Assembly (NCBI GenBank): GCA_015680685.1
Contig: MNCI01029129.1
Location: forward strand, 1-64,000
Reading direction: 5' to 3'
Source of the DNA: Gnetum montanum
Lineage: Eukaryota > Streptophyta > Gnetopsida > Gnetales > Gnetaceae
Length of the DNA: 64,000 nt
The position numbers and the translations under genes are program-made. Shown here in pieces: positions 11,999 to 23,266 of this stretch; the stretch's first letter is position 1; each line of letters begins with the position of its first letter. Under the pieces are notes generated by a model. The model made no database searches. It had not been told where the DNA came from and worked only from the letters and a program-made list of their open reading frames with translations.

Positions 11999-12854
11999 TG
12001 ATGAGTAGCGAGGTATCCCTATATCCAACCATACGAATCACAAGCGTTCACATACACTATGATCGAATTCCATGGATGGGACTAGTTGTGACATCTAGAT
12101 CATTATGCTTTAATTATAGTTTTCTATCTTCCCACTTGAACTAGTGGTAGCTTTTTTATGTATGGTTTAGTCCAAAGTGAGGCATATGATGTTATCTAAT
12201 CCTATGTTGCTCCTAATGACAATAAAGAGATAAATTAATTAAGCTAATGAACAATGGAAAGTAAAACCTAAACTCACCTACGTGCAATGAGTATCCATTC
12301 CTAATCATCCATACATGCTTTGGACTTCATGTAACTACTGCTAGGATTGCCAAGCGTACATCACTAGGTGTGCCAAATGATACACTGGTAGATTACCAAG
12401 TACTTACACTTAAGTGCTTAGGATTAAGTCATACTCATTCCACTTAATGACAATAATAGTAAATAGCAATAAATGGAAACATTAGCTAAAGAAAATAATA
12501 ATAATTAAATAATAAATCTAAGTGAATGTGACAATGATGGAAGTAACCTCAATATTTATTTCCAGTCATGTAATGTGTCCAAGTATGTCACACTCGAACA
12601 ATGGTGTTGTATGATTACAAACATTACACTACAGGTATGCACTAGGAATAATAGAACTTAAATGAAAAAATCTAAGAAAGACTATCAAAAACTAAGAACT
12701 AAAACTATATCCCAACCATGCACCCAAGTGTTGCATTTATAAGCTAGCATGGAAGAGATAATATTGAATATTTGACATTGTTTCATGGGACCTGAGATCA
12801 CGTATCTAATATTAGGGCTTCTAATATCAAGGCCAACCAATTCATGACTCATCA
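11999..12854 (-). repeat. LTR shared by ATHna-1 (as 5' LTR) and ATHna-2 (as 3' LTR)
   Basis: This 856-bp LTR has TG..CA ends (TGATGAGTC... to ...CTACTCATCA on the minus strand). ATHna-1 begins directly below it with a primer site. Directly above it is 3' internal sequence of another ATHna copy, with the EEPP-type gene end at 13046. One LTR therefore serves two element bodies in tandem. A minus-strand TATA box lies near 12731-12741 (gcatttataagctagc). Confidence 0.8.
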
Positions 12855-13045
12855 TACACCCAAAACTAAATGAAAACTCATCCTCAAGTTAAAAAAAATT
12901 AGGAAATTTTTTTTTATAGAATATTGAGAAAGTATGAAATTATTGACTAACTTAAACATCAAACAAAACAATTGACTTTTATTTGCCATAGTGGTATTTC
13001 AAAAAAATTGGGACATAATATTACAAGACGCAAAATGAGGGAAGC

Positions 13046-15778
13046 TCATGAAGTTCTCGAAGGTAGTGGCTCCTCCACCAAGCACTTCCTTTGTCACCAG
13101 GCTTGTAAAATTTGTAGTGATCAAGCAATGCCTACAATTTTTCTTCTTCTATTTGTGGATCATGTATCATCTAGCCTACTAAACCAATGTGTGCTAGTGC
13201 TAATACATCCCAAGAGCATGGTAGTTGTGGAAACATCTTATTTGCCTTCACATACCAAGCTGCAAACTATCGTTATTTTTTCTCAAAGGTCCCAGCTTTT
13301 TCCTTTAATTCTTAATAATCTATTAATCTCTTAGTTAGGCTTGAGGGAACATCCTTTTTTCCATTGTAGCTAGCTTTAACCACCTTTAATTCCAAGTTTT
13401 CCACATGGAGCTTTTGCAAAGCATCTTTTCTATCGACAAACTCTTTCTCATATAATGCATAAGTGGTTACTACCTATTTTTTCAACTTGCTTCTAGGCCA
13501 ACCTACTATTAACATGGAAAGGTTAGCATATTTGAGGTTAGCCAATGCCATGTATTCCTTCAGATCTTTGATCTATAGGTCTTTGCTTTTGACTTTTGCC
13601 TAATGGGCCAATGCATAACTATCCAAGATGGGTTGCCAATTGGGATTTCACGCTGACATGGCTCCAATACTAGCTTTAGCCATCTAGATTTCTTTTTCAT
13701 TTATTTGCTTATACATGCCTACTTGGTTATAGAAGTGTTCCTTTAGCTTCTTGTGTTTCTTGGCGTCATTTTTCCATGTGCTAATTTCAATTTCTGACTT
13801 TTGTTGAATACTGCAGACCTTATTCATTAAGAGGGTTCTATTTTCCCTGGCTGATTTACTAATATCCTAGTTGTTTCTCATACTTACTCCCTTAACTGAT
13901 GGATTCTTTCATCTAAAATATTCTTTTGTTATTCAATGGTGATCAACCTGGAGCTTTCTACAGCAAGTTATTTATTCTTCTCCTAAGTGGTAGTCAATGC
14001 CTTTTTGTAAGCATAAGATTATGCATCAGTAGTAGAGGAATTCTAGACCATCATCTCTTTTTCTTTCTTGATAGCTTTGTTTTCTTTAATCAACTTGATC
14101 ATCTACTTTATTCTAAATTTCTCTACCTAGTTAGGCATAATACATTGAGGAAGATTTCGTCTTTTAGCTCTAAGGGTGATCAACTCTTATTGTAACCATT
14201 ACACTTCTACTTCTACATGCTTCACCCTAGTCTCTACCATGACTAGTTTTCCTTTAGTGGTAATGAGGTATGATTTTGTTATAGTAACATCACTGGGGAT
14301 GTCAAATAATATGGTCATCACTTGCCTTATCTATAGCAATCAATCTAATACATCCTCATGTGCTGTAGGAGTCATTGAATTGCTAGTGAGAATTTGAGCA
14401 TTTCTAGTCTTAATTAGATCTATTGGGAATATTACAGGTACATTGAATGATTCTTTTATATGATCTATAATCACTTCTGTTACACCTGCCACATTCTAAT
14501 GCTGCATTACCACAACTATGACACCTTCTCTTGTCTTCAACATCACTTGGAAGGATGCGACATTTCCAAAGATTTGTCTAGACCACTGGGATTCTCCTCT
14601 TGATTGCAATGAGATCTATCCTCTTGACTAATTAGCTAAAATGGTGGGATGTACCTCATCCAAGACTCTAAAGAGGCTTGATTCTTCCCTACTTCCCCAG
14701 CTGAGTGTCTCAGCAATTTACTGTAGGTGGATCATGGAGGATCTGTAGTCTTGCAGTGGTGGCAGTAGTAGAGCTTGTGTTTTAGGGCCCTATTTAGGCT
14801 CTCCTTCTACTTATTTTTCTATTTTAGATTTCTTATCCAATTCTTATTTTTCACTAAAGTCTTTCCTTGGTATTGTAAGTTTGAGCAACTATGCGAAGGA
14901 TGCTTTTAGAGCCTTTTTGGGGACATCATATGTGTACCCCATGATTCTAGTGCACATGCATAACTTTTTGATTAGGCAAGGGAATTAGAGTGGTGGCTTC
15001 CTTGCCTTTTTCTCCTTGAATCAACTTTGGATCTCTATGTAATATCGCTAGTGAAGATTGGCTATGTACTTGCCCATTAGGATGACACTTCCCCTAGTGA
15101 CATAGGTGGAGATTCCGTTGAGCCCTTTAGTACGAAACAAATGATATGTTCCTATTTTGAAATAGGTTCTCTCCTTGAGAGTCAATTAATTATATGTCTT
15201 GTCATCCTTACCATATTCCTACCTTAGCCACAAATTTCTTGTGTCAGGGTCAGATCTTGTAGAAAAATGGACTAACTTAGCCCCTTCATTTGACAAATTC
15301 AAAGCTTTAGTGATTACTTTAATCCAGAAGTCAACATTAACTCTATAAATGCTAACTATGGTGTCTTCTCCTTGTTATGCTAAAATTGGTATGTTTCTTA
15401 AAAGTGCCACTTGCCACTGTTTGAAAGAATAGGCCACAAAGGTGATGCTTGAAGTTGTGTCCAAACTACTTCTAAAGCAAACTCCATATATGGAGCAAAG
15501 TTAATTTCCATGATGACCATGGTCAACATGGATTTTTCTTGAATGGTCTCAAGTAATTTTGAAGAAAATTTGAGATGTTTTCCTTGTGTAGGGGCCTACG
15601 ATTCTAAAACCTCTCCTTGGACTAATTGTCCTCTGACAGAAGCCTATTCATGAATGCTAAATGATTGGGCTTCTTACTCATCATGCTCTGCACATTCACC
15701 TTGTTGGCCTTAGCCACCTTGTGGGCACTTTGCTGCTCTCTGGGAAGGTTCTTCTTATGCTCCTCATTTTTGGGTCAT
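13046..15778 (-). pseudogene. ATHna-2 accessory coiled-coil protein gene
   Basis: This is the same unrecognised gene as at 5201-7452 and 45711-48391, here about 2.73 kb from an ATG at 15778 to a TGA at 13046. The ATG follows gattgcag, an acceptor-like sequence. Unlike ATHna-1 it keeps the central coiled-coil segment (about 13770-14240). Stops interrupt the frame, mostly TAG or TAA for expected Gln. It is encoded in the same sense as the element, immediately upstream of the 3' LTR. Confidence 0.6.
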
Positions 15779-16317
15779 CTGCAATCAAGTAATGATTGGG
15801 TGTTACTAAGGTTGTGTTTTTTATTAATAAGTAGTTTATACCTTACTCACTACCTTAGTTCATTAAGTTCTTAGTTCATATGATTGCAAAGTTAGAAAAA
15901 TTTTTAGGAAAAATCCTCAAAAAGTGTTTATTGACCCTTTACAATTGGTTTCTTTTTCTTTATGTATGACTATTATAATGGTTATGGTCCCTTGGGTGAA
16001 AAAGTTAAGGTTTTTAGCATTATCATGATTGATTTTTTAGTATAGCACTTATGGTTTTTAACAGTCTTACCCTTATAATATCCTTCACACAAGAGAAAAT
16101 TCAAAAATGTGACATAAGTTTCTCACACAAGCACCCCCCATGGCTAACAGGAACACTCTAGGTTCAAATAGGTTCAAATGATATAGAAAATGGAGCAATA
16201 CGAAGCCAAATATTGTAAGCTATAGTTGGTTGCACAAAGCTCTAGGTCATAAGAGAGAATTTGAAAAACTTCCCTAGTTGCAAATGATGAGAATGAAGTT
16301 TGGGCATTACAAGGATC

Positions 16318-16390
16318 ATATATATAGGTTTTATGTGACTCAATATTGGTTATTTGATGTCACACCCCACCCGATATTAGGTATCTAGTT
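16318..16390 (-). promoter_or_regulatory. Internal LTR-like core promoter of ATHna-2
   Basis: The minus-strand TATA-like aacctatatatatgatcc (about 16312-16329) is preceded by GATATT/AATATT words at 16342-16390, as in the other two ATHna copies. The accessory gene ATG is about 540 bases downstream. Confidence 0.4.
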
Positions 16391-16394
16391 CTAT

Positions 16395-17390
16395 GAAAAT
16401 GAGGAGGAGGCACCACTTAATGAGGTGGTGCAATGCAAGACCTTGCTAATTCAAAAGTCTATTTCTGAAAGTTTAGCTAAGGTAGATAAAATGTGGAACT
16501 CTTTGGATGAAAATTTTTAAACTACTCTAAAAATAGTAGAGGAATCCAAGGAGAAAAGTGGTGATTTTGATTGCAAGAGAAGGAAGGAAGGTAAATGTGC
16601 CTACCAAAGGGGTAAGGGCAAGGCTACTACCGTAGAGAAGGTTGTGGACTCTGAATCAGATGATGATGGTGGGTGTGACATCTACCACTATGAACATCCT
16701 AAGGAATGTTGTCCCATTGTGTCACAGCTGTAGAAATCTAGGATTTATGCTCTAAATCCTAGGTTGGAAAGAAGGAGAGAAACCAGAAGGTTACCATATC
16801 CTCAAGTTAACCCTAGGTATTTCCATCAATAAGAAGCCTACTATCCATGTGGAGCTCTAGCACAACATTATGAGCAGTACCATTAGGGACAACACCCACA
16901 ATCATGGGGGATGGCACCACCAAGGTAGTAGTATCCTTACTGATAGCTTGATCCATATGGGTACTATGTCCAACAGCCCATTTCTCCATGTCACGCTTCT
17001 ATTCATGCTTCATTCCAACATTGCTACTACCCTCATGAATACTGCAAAGCCTAGTCTCTAAGAGGGGAATCCCCATTTCCTCATTACTCTCCTCATCCTT
17101 CTACACATGCCCCTCCACCCTTAACTCAATTACCACCTACTCCATTGATGCAAGGTGAAATTCCATCCCAGCTATAACAACATAACACCACCAAGGTTGT
17201 TAACTTATAGCTAGCTCCTTAGTAGAGTGGTTTGGAAAACAAACCCTAAAAATGACCCTTCCTCCAAAACAGTAATCCTAGAAAGCCCTTACATGCACTT
17301 GCATCTAATGATCCTACTTCTCCCTCATCTTCTACAAATCCATTCGAGAACCCTTTAAACTAAATTCCTCCTAAATTTCACACTCTGATT
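16395..17390 (+). pseudogene. gag: ATH-1 gag C-terminal part
   Basis: The sequence from the F-Y-E-N start onward parallels ATH-2 from about 42400. It contains a Lys/Arg-rich segment with remnants of a zinc knuckle (DCKRRKEGKCAYQ), then acidic and His/Cys segments (DDDGGCDIYHYEHPKECCP), then a long Pro/Tyr/Gln-rich stretch. This is the nucleocapsid-like RNA-binding end of gag. At least eight stops interrupt it, nearly all TAG or TAA where Gln fits. Confidence 0.6.
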
Positions 17391-17828
17391 TTGACCCATG
17401 TTGTCATGGATTGGATTAAGGCTAGCCATCTTTCCAAGAAAAGAACTGATCCTGGAAGTCTCCTAATCCATTTGAAAATCATTAATAATGAGCCATGTAA
17501 GGCTCTTTTGGACTCAAGTTTTCATGCAAATTTAATTTTTCATGATTTGTATAAATCCTATAACCTACCTTCACTCAAGAAGAGAAACATTCATCTTAAG
17601 TTAGAAAATTAGTCCATCACTATTCCTTGGGGACTAGTGGAGGATATTGTGACCATTAACTATGGGTGGTCTTATCCTACTGATTTCCTAATTATTTGTG
17701 TTGATAACTATAAGCAAAACTTTCCAATCATCATGGAAAGGGCTTGGCTAAGCACCATTAATGCATGGTTAGGCATCAAAGACCTTTCCTTGGATATTTC
17801 TCTAAGGAAAATGAATTTGGGAAGATAG
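17391..17828 (+). pseudogene. ATH-1 aspartic protease with DSS in place of DSG
   Basis: The segment includes CKALLDSSFHANLIFHDLY, matching CKALLDSGSGVNLIFHEMY in ATH-2. The retropepsin active site D-S/T-G has become D-S-S (gac tca agt at 17511-17519), a single-base change from glycine that would inactivate the enzyme. Downstream, YGWSYPTDFL and FPIIMERAWLSTI match the conserved protease end of Athila elements. A TAG stop separates the two halves. Confidence 0.75.
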
Positions 17829-18145
17829 AGAAAATGCATGTCCCATGCATTGCATATGGTGACATAGGGTGGAACTATGTGCATAAATTATGGTCCATAA
17901 AAATTATATCTATCATAGCATGTAGATAGCATGTAGACATGATAGAAATTCAAAGGTACCTATATGTAGCAACCACAAAATAAGAGGGCACCCAATGGTT
18001 GATAGCTAATGTAGAATGCATTTCAAAAATATGCATGGAACCAATTGAGAGCCTGACAAGTATTTATGTTAAAGGCATGGATGAACTGGAGCAAGTTCAT
18101 CATCAACTCTATGATGATGTACCTAATGACACTAATTAGGGAGAG

Positions 18146-18990
18146 TTGGAAAACCTTGAAAATTTTGAACATGAGACCCTAGGGCTAAAAACACTACCTA
18201 CTAGCATGGAATATGCTTTCCTAATAAATGATAAGCTAGTTATAATCAATGTTAATCTATCTCCTAAACAAAAAGAGAAGCTACTAAGGGTGGTTAACAA
18301 ACGGCCAACAGCCTTCGCCTGGTCATATCATGAATTGATTGGAATTAATCCATGGACATGCTAGCATCACATCTATATAGATGCCTCCATGAAGCTAAAG
18401 AGGCAACAACAGTAGTAGTTGAATCCCAAACTAAGGAAAATCATCAAAGAGAAGATTGAAAAACTCCCTAAGGTGGGATTCATCTATCCCATTAGTGGAG
18501 CTTACAAAAAGGATGCTCCATTCATTTAGATTGAGAAATGCACTAATGCATTCTAGCAACTCAAGCAAAAGCTTGTAGAAACTCAAATTCTACAAGCATC
18601 TAATTAATCCAAATCATTTTATATCATGATAGATTCATCAAATTATGCCTTGGGATCATATTACTTATGTAGTTGGATGATCAGAAACATCCTTACTATA
18701 TCCACTATGCAAGCTAAAGAATTGTGAGTGCACATCTAAATTACACCACAATAGAGATAGTGATGGTGTATACCTTGGAGAAATGTAGACACTATTCTTG
18801 GGTATAAGGTGTTCATGCACACAAATCATAGTGCAATTCAATGAACAAGCTACCAATGAGCCCCCTTGTAATACAATGGCTAGTGATATTGCAAGAATTC
18901 AATCTTACAATAGTAGATTGAAAAGTAAACAATAACATGATTGTCGACTACTTGTCTTGGTTAACATGGGATAACAAAGAGGAGGAGAGC
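18146..18990 (+). pseudogene. ATH-1 linker and RNase H; reverse transcriptase core deleted
   Basis: 18146-18500 reads as the linker before reverse transcriptase (PKQKEKLLRVV, FAWSYHELIGI, EKLPKVGFIYPISG). At about 18505 it jumps directly to KKDAPFI, which in ATH-2 lies after the polymerase (53875). The fingers/palm region with the FMDD catalytic motif, about 0.9 kb in ATH-2, is absent. RNase H follows with QLKQKLVETQILQASN and later degraded residues. This copy cannot encode a polymerase. Confidence 0.7.
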
Positions 18991-18999
18991 CCACTTTTT

Positions 19000-20353
19000 G
19001 ATCAATTTCCTAATGAACCTAACTGGTACAATGGCATCCTTACCTACCTTATCACTTAGGATATGCCACAAGAGTTGAACTATAGGAAGAAATAATAGTT
19101 TCTTCACTAGGAAAAATGCTTCATGGAGATCAATGAACACCTTTACAAGCTGTGCACCAATGGCCTAGTCCATTGACGTATTCCTAATTTTGATTAATTG
19201 TGCATCCTCTAGGATGCTCATGAGGGTTCTTGTAGGGGCCACTATGCTAAGAGATGCATAGCCATTAAGATCCTCATGGTATGGTATTACTGATCAACAT
19301 TTTTCAAGGATACTTATCACTTCATCTGATCACTGCCAAGGCAATGGTGTGATGATAACTTGTATGGAGAGGCCTCAGTAGTGGATTCAATCACTAGAAA
19401 TCTTCGATATATAGGGCATTAACTTCATAGATCCTATCACATCCATGTTAAATGGAAAGGTGTACATCATAGTTTCTATTGACTATTGTATGAAATGGGC
19501 AAAAGTAACAACCGTCACCAACTATACATCCTCTACAGTTGCTTAGTTTGTACAAAAAAAATGTTGTAAATAGGTTTGGTATGACATATGTACTTCTTTC
19601 TGATAATGGTACTCAATTTATAAGCACTACATTTTGGAAGCTCATGCAACACTTGGGTCTAGAACATAAATTAAAAACATCCTACCACCCCTAAGCTAAA
19701 GGTCAAGTTGAGCTTACAAATACAAAGATCACTAAGATCTTAATAAGAACACTTAGAAAGTATAGGAGAGATTGGAGCACTAAACATAATGATGTTCTTT
19801 AGGCCTACTACTCAACCTAAAAACTCCCTATATTTTATTCTCCCTATGGGCTAGTGTACAGAAAATGGCCAACTCTTCCTATTCAATCAAAGCTTCATAT
19901 ACTTTCAGTAGCTTGTGACTTTAACCTTGACCTTAGTCTAGCATAGAAAGAGAGACCAATTGATAACTATAATTTAACAAGTTTCACAAGGCATTCAACA
20001 AGCAATGCCATGATCTCNCATTTAACAAGTTTCACAAGGCATTCAACAAGCAATGCCATGATCTCAAAATAAAGGTAAAATTTCAACTAGGAGACTAGGT
20101 TCTTTACTAGAACCCCATACATATGCCACAAAGAACTAAGTCCCAAACATTGTGGGAAGGGCCGTATATCATCTATGAAACCTTTTCTTCTAGGGTCATG
20201 TTGATCTACAAACCTAAAAGCCCAATGAAGAAACTGCTAGTCAACATGCAATAAGTCAAACCTTTCGATGAGCCTAAGAGAGCTAGTGACCACAACACCT
20301 CCTCGGATGGACAAGCATGCTCAATATTTCAAATCTCCTTCTTTCAACTTAGT
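19000..20353 (+). pseudogene. ATH-1 integrase
   Basis: Readable blocks include the N-terminal zinc-finger region (LCTNGLVH, then DAHEGSCRGHYAKR, 19150-19260), a core segment with LLSDNGTQF (about 19594-19620, the second catalytic Asp) and AKGQVELTN (about 19697, the catalytic Glu), and a C-terminal stretch ending just before the LTR. An N at 20018 lies between two copies of about 47 bases (ttaacaagtttcacaaggca...). Stops and frame changes make it non-functional. Its role would be insertion of element cDNA into the genome. Confidence 0.7.
20018..20018. other. Assembly join (single N) inside ATH-1 integrase
   Basis: The roughly 47 bases before the N (catttaacaagtttcacaag onward) are repeated directly after it. 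This looks like two overlapping contig ends joined without merging. N also occurs at 5008, 5918, 30291 and 30338. Confidence 0.75.
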
Positions 20354-21239
20354 TGATGAAAATCATTTTTTTTTGTTGTGCTTTGATGTTGGTACATGAA
20401 GTTGAAGCTATGACATTAGGTATCCAACACTGAGGCCTTGATGCAACGTCAAGTATCTAACATCAGGGGATATAATTTGGCCTATAAATATAGCACCTAG
20501 GCTCTTGATTTGGAATTAGTGTTTGGGAGTTAATTTTTGGTCATTTTTCAATCAAAGTAGTGAAGCTCTTTCATTTTATTTTCTCCAAAGTTAGAATATT
20601 TTTTGAGTTTCTACAAAAGAACTCTAAGTGTGTATGGTTCTTTGTTCGAACACTGATGTACCTAAGCATAGCAATGTGATGGGAATAAAATGAACTCTTT
20701 TGACAATCCTTGCAGCACTGAGAATAGATTAATGTTTCTTTTAATGCACTTTACTTTTATACAATTTACTTTAATACATTTGAATTAAGAAATTACTTTC
20801 TATCGATTAATGAACACAGGAACGACCACTTCAAACATATATATAGTACTTGGTAACCCAGTAACGCTTAACATTTGATAGCCTAGTAGTACTATATGTG
20901 TTCAAGACGTATCCAAGAAAGTGGAATAGTTACTTGTGTTAGGCTAGTTAAACTGTAAATGAACTAGATCTTAAATTATTCTACCTTTCATTCTTGTTTT
21001 AGGCAACTAAACTCACAAAACATAAAATAAGAAATATCATGTACCTCAATTACACTTAAACCATACACTTGAGCCTTACAAGTATAGTTGAGAAGACAAC
21101 AAATGTTCTCAATGCCCATTTCAATTCTTAGAAGAAGTAGTGTACTAGAGAGCTATATGTCCATGGAATTCAACTAGATCACATGTAAACACCTTAGTGA
21201 TTCATATGGTTGAACATACGGGTACCTCACCGCTCATCA
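20354..21239 (+). repeat. LTR shared by ATH-1 (3') and ATH-2 (5')
   Basis: This 886-bp LTR runs from TGATGAAAATC to CCGCTCATCA. It contains a TATA box (cctataaatatagcacc, 20481-20497), preceded by the repeated words gtatccaaca and gtatctaaca, decayed relatives of the GATATC array in ATHna LTRs. A primer site follows after one base. Confidence 0.8.
20481..20497 (+). promoter_or_regulatory. LTR TATA box
   Basis: cctataaatatagcacc matches the minus-strand TATA region of the ATHna LTRs (ggcctataaatatagcac at about 45422-45439). The core promoter is therefore conserved between pol-bearing and pol-less members. Confidence 0.65.
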
Positions 21240-21240
21240 T

Positions 21241-21260
21241 TGGTGCCATTACTGGGGACC
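21241..21260 (+). promoter_or_regulatory. ATH-2 primer-binding site (tRNA-Asp type)
   Basis: tggtgccattactggggacc lies one base after the LTR. It differs from TGGCGCCGTTGCCGGGGAC only by changes of the C-to-T or G-to-A kind, as expected for an old methylated copy. Confidence 0.8.
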
Positions 21261-21412
21261 TTTTGATTTTTTCATGCACTATCTAGGACCTAGTAAAATT
21301 ATTTAAATCATTTTTATGAACCTTAAAGTCACATCACATCTTAAGGTTACTACAATAATATTTAGAAGTAGACTACAATTTTTATTTTTTATTTTTCTAG
21401 GTGAAAATGTCT

Positions 21413-21611
21413 TCTTCTCATAGGACTGATTCTCCATCCAAGTCTAATAAAACTTATCAGCTAGTGCCTCAATAGTATTGAATAGTATATGCTCATGTGG
21501 AGTGACATGGAGGGAAACATTATGTTGCTACCTAATCGATCCATTCCTCCAATGCTCCATAAAATGCTTATATCATATGATCTTCTAGAATGTCATGCTA
21601 AGTATATTGTG
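21413..21611 (+). pseudogene. gag: ATH-2 gag, first segment
   Basis: The frame starts MSSSHRTDSPSKSNKTYQ about 150 bases after the primer site, like the MSLSQNNANTTSSKAIHW start of the ATHna-3 gag. TAG/TAA stops follow. It is interrupted by TAT-1 at 21612 and resumes at 41125. Confidence 0.5.
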
Positions 21612-23252
21612 TGTACTATCTGAAATTGTCAGCACTAGGCTAGAATGAAATGGACACCAAGAGATCTACGGCAAACACAGTAAGACCCCACCTTGGCACG
21701 AGGGCAAGCTAGAAATAAACAAAGGTAGAGTGCCTTGAATGGTCTACGCGCAGGTCAAACTAGGACTTCCCCTGCCGAATGCTACTATGATGCACTGGGT
21801 TATACGTAAATGGATGCAAACTAAAATGTAAATGAACGTACCAAATGCAAGATGAAAACAAAATGTAAATAAAAGTAATGAGAATTGTAGCAAATATAAA
21901 TGACACAAATAGAGAAAAAAATGGATGGAAAAACTGTAACTATACGTATTGATTGACGATTACAAATAAAAGTGCACCAGTCAGAATGCAGTTGCGGATT
22001 GATTGCAAGGTGGACATTTAGCCCCAATGTGAAGGGTGTACAAACACTGGGAGATTGCAGGTTTCTAGTTTCAGGTGTGCAGCATGACCAAAATTTCCCC
22101 AAGTGCTCAATGTGACTAAGTCTGGGTAATGCCCAATCGTAAATTTTACAATGTATAGGGTGTAGTGTGACCAAGATCTCTTATGTTGGCATGTGTAATC
22201 CACAGCATAAGAGCTTGATGCGCTAAGAAATGTAAAACATATAAAGAATGTTAAAGTACAAGAGTGGATCTAGATGTCTGGCCTCTAGATCTGTAGATTT
22301 GTATTATTTTTTCTCTACCAAGGCATCTAGCATGCATGGATCTAGCTCTGGTGTGTCTGTAGCATCACCTGGCATTAGTGTCTTAGTGTCATAGTGTTTA
22401 TGCTAGGCATATGCTAGTGTCAGCTTGCCAGCATGACCATCAGCGCATCCAATGTTAATGATGTATTTTGAGCCCATTTTTGGCCTGTGAAACCTATTTT
22501 TAGAGTGGATTTTCATGCTTAAGGTTGAGATGGTTCTGCACATCAAATTTGAGCTAATTCGAAGGCTTTTTTGGCATACTTTTGGTTGCTCACACTGTGG
22601 TCATGCTACCCAGTGTGACCTTAGCATGACCTTAGTGTGACTAAGTGTTTATGCCCTATTTTGAGCTAATTTTTAGACGTCGATGCCTATTTGTTGATGC
22701 TCAATAGCTACCTGCTCTCTAGGGTGGCTTGGATGCTAAACCTAACTCCATTTTGCTACTGTTTTGGACCATTTTGGTTTGGTCTTGCTATGGTCACGTT
22801 GGTCAACGTGACCTCAACATGACTAATTGAAAATGCCACATTTGAGGCCCAAATTGTGATTTTTCGAAGCCTGTGAACATGTATAAGTGCTGCCTATCCC
22901 TAGGGGTTTCTCAGATGTCAAAGATGATGCCTGAAAATGGTTTATTTATCCTATTTCTATTTGGTCATGCTATGGTCATGCTGTGTAGCGTGACCTCAGC
23001 GTGACCCCAGCATGACGAACTGAAAGTGGCTCAAAACTTGTAATTTTGAGCTTGAATTTCAAGTTTCTGGATTTTGGAAGCTAGAGCAATCACCTGTGGG
23101 CCCTAGGGTATTTTTTCCTATTCAATCATGTGTTGTTCCATGCTATTTTGAAGACTCTCAAGTTTGATCACTTTGTACTCTTGTTGGGCAACGACATGAC
23201 TTAGCTTGAGTCCTATCTAAAATTGTTAGGCTAAAATTTTATGGTGTTCTCA
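21612..23252 (-). repeat. TAT-1 3' LTR with deletion removing the TATA region
   Basis: This 1641-bp LTR (TG..CA ends) is bordered by the TSD at 21607-21611. Relative to the 5' LTR (39290-41119) it lacks about 190 bases near 22140, including the segment that holds the TATA box at 39909. U3 contains four inverted-repeat modules about 181-193 bases apart. Confidence 0.9.
22418..22995 (-). repeat. Phased inverted-repeat modules in TAT-1 3' LTR U3
   Basis: Modules of the form GGTCACGYTGnnnARCGTGACC lie at 22418-22438, 22599-22620, 22792-22813 and 22974-22995, at spacings of about 181, 193 and 182. The sequence between them is weakly similar, so U3 looks like a four-unit degenerate tandem repeat. 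Binding-site function is inferred. Confidence 0.6.
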
Positions 23253-23266
23253 TTGTCCCTTCTTTG
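23253..23266 (-). promoter_or_regulatory. TAT-1 polypurine tract
   Basis: Read on the minus strand, caaagaagggacaa lies directly before the 3' LTR. TAT-2 has caaagaggggctaa in the same place (56253-56266). This is the expected plus-strand primer for reverse transcription. Confidence 0.75.

Larger units (their letters stand above)
4160..12854 (-). mobile_element. ATHna-1: pol-less Athila-related LTR element with accessory coiled-coil gene
   Basis: This minus-strand element has two LTRs in direct orientation (4160-about 5083, disturbed by an N; and 11999-12854). A tRNA-Asp-type primer site lies at 11980-11997. Next come a gag with a Pro/His-rich tail (11873-9553), a non-coding spacer, and an accessory reading frame (7452-5201) ending just before the 3' LTR. 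No protease, reverse transcriptase or integrase is visible, so it would need enzymes from a pol-bearing ATH element. ATHna-3 has the same order and similar spacing, so the arrangement is a family feature, not a chance deletion. Its outer side is ATHna-2 internal sequence, not the TAT-3 gag it interrupts, so the original insertion site is not preserved. The five bases before 4160 are ctata. Confidence 0.75.
12855..16394 (-). mobile_element. ATHna-2: truncated second pol-less Athila-related body
   Basis: This stretch is colinear with 5090-8070 of ATHna-1: end of the accessory gene, whole accessory gene, then the internal TATA/GATATC block. It stops abruptly at about 16394, where plus-strand ATH-1 gag begins. 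The spacer, gag and 5' LTR are missing. The junction has no LTR end and no target duplication, so truncation followed by joining, or a mis-assembly, made it. Confidence 0.7.
16395..21239 (+). mobile_element. ATH-1: Athila-like Ty3/gypsy element, 5' truncated, with 3' LTR
   Basis: The plus-strand order is end of gag (16395-17390), protease (17391-17828), linker and RNase H with the reverse transcriptase core deleted (18146-18990), integrase (about 19000-20353), and an LTR (20354-21239). Its beginning is lost where ATHna-2 abuts. The LTR is itself followed by a primer site and a new gag start, so it also serves as 5' LTR for ATH-2. No env-like gene lies between integrase and LTR. Confidence 0.75.
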
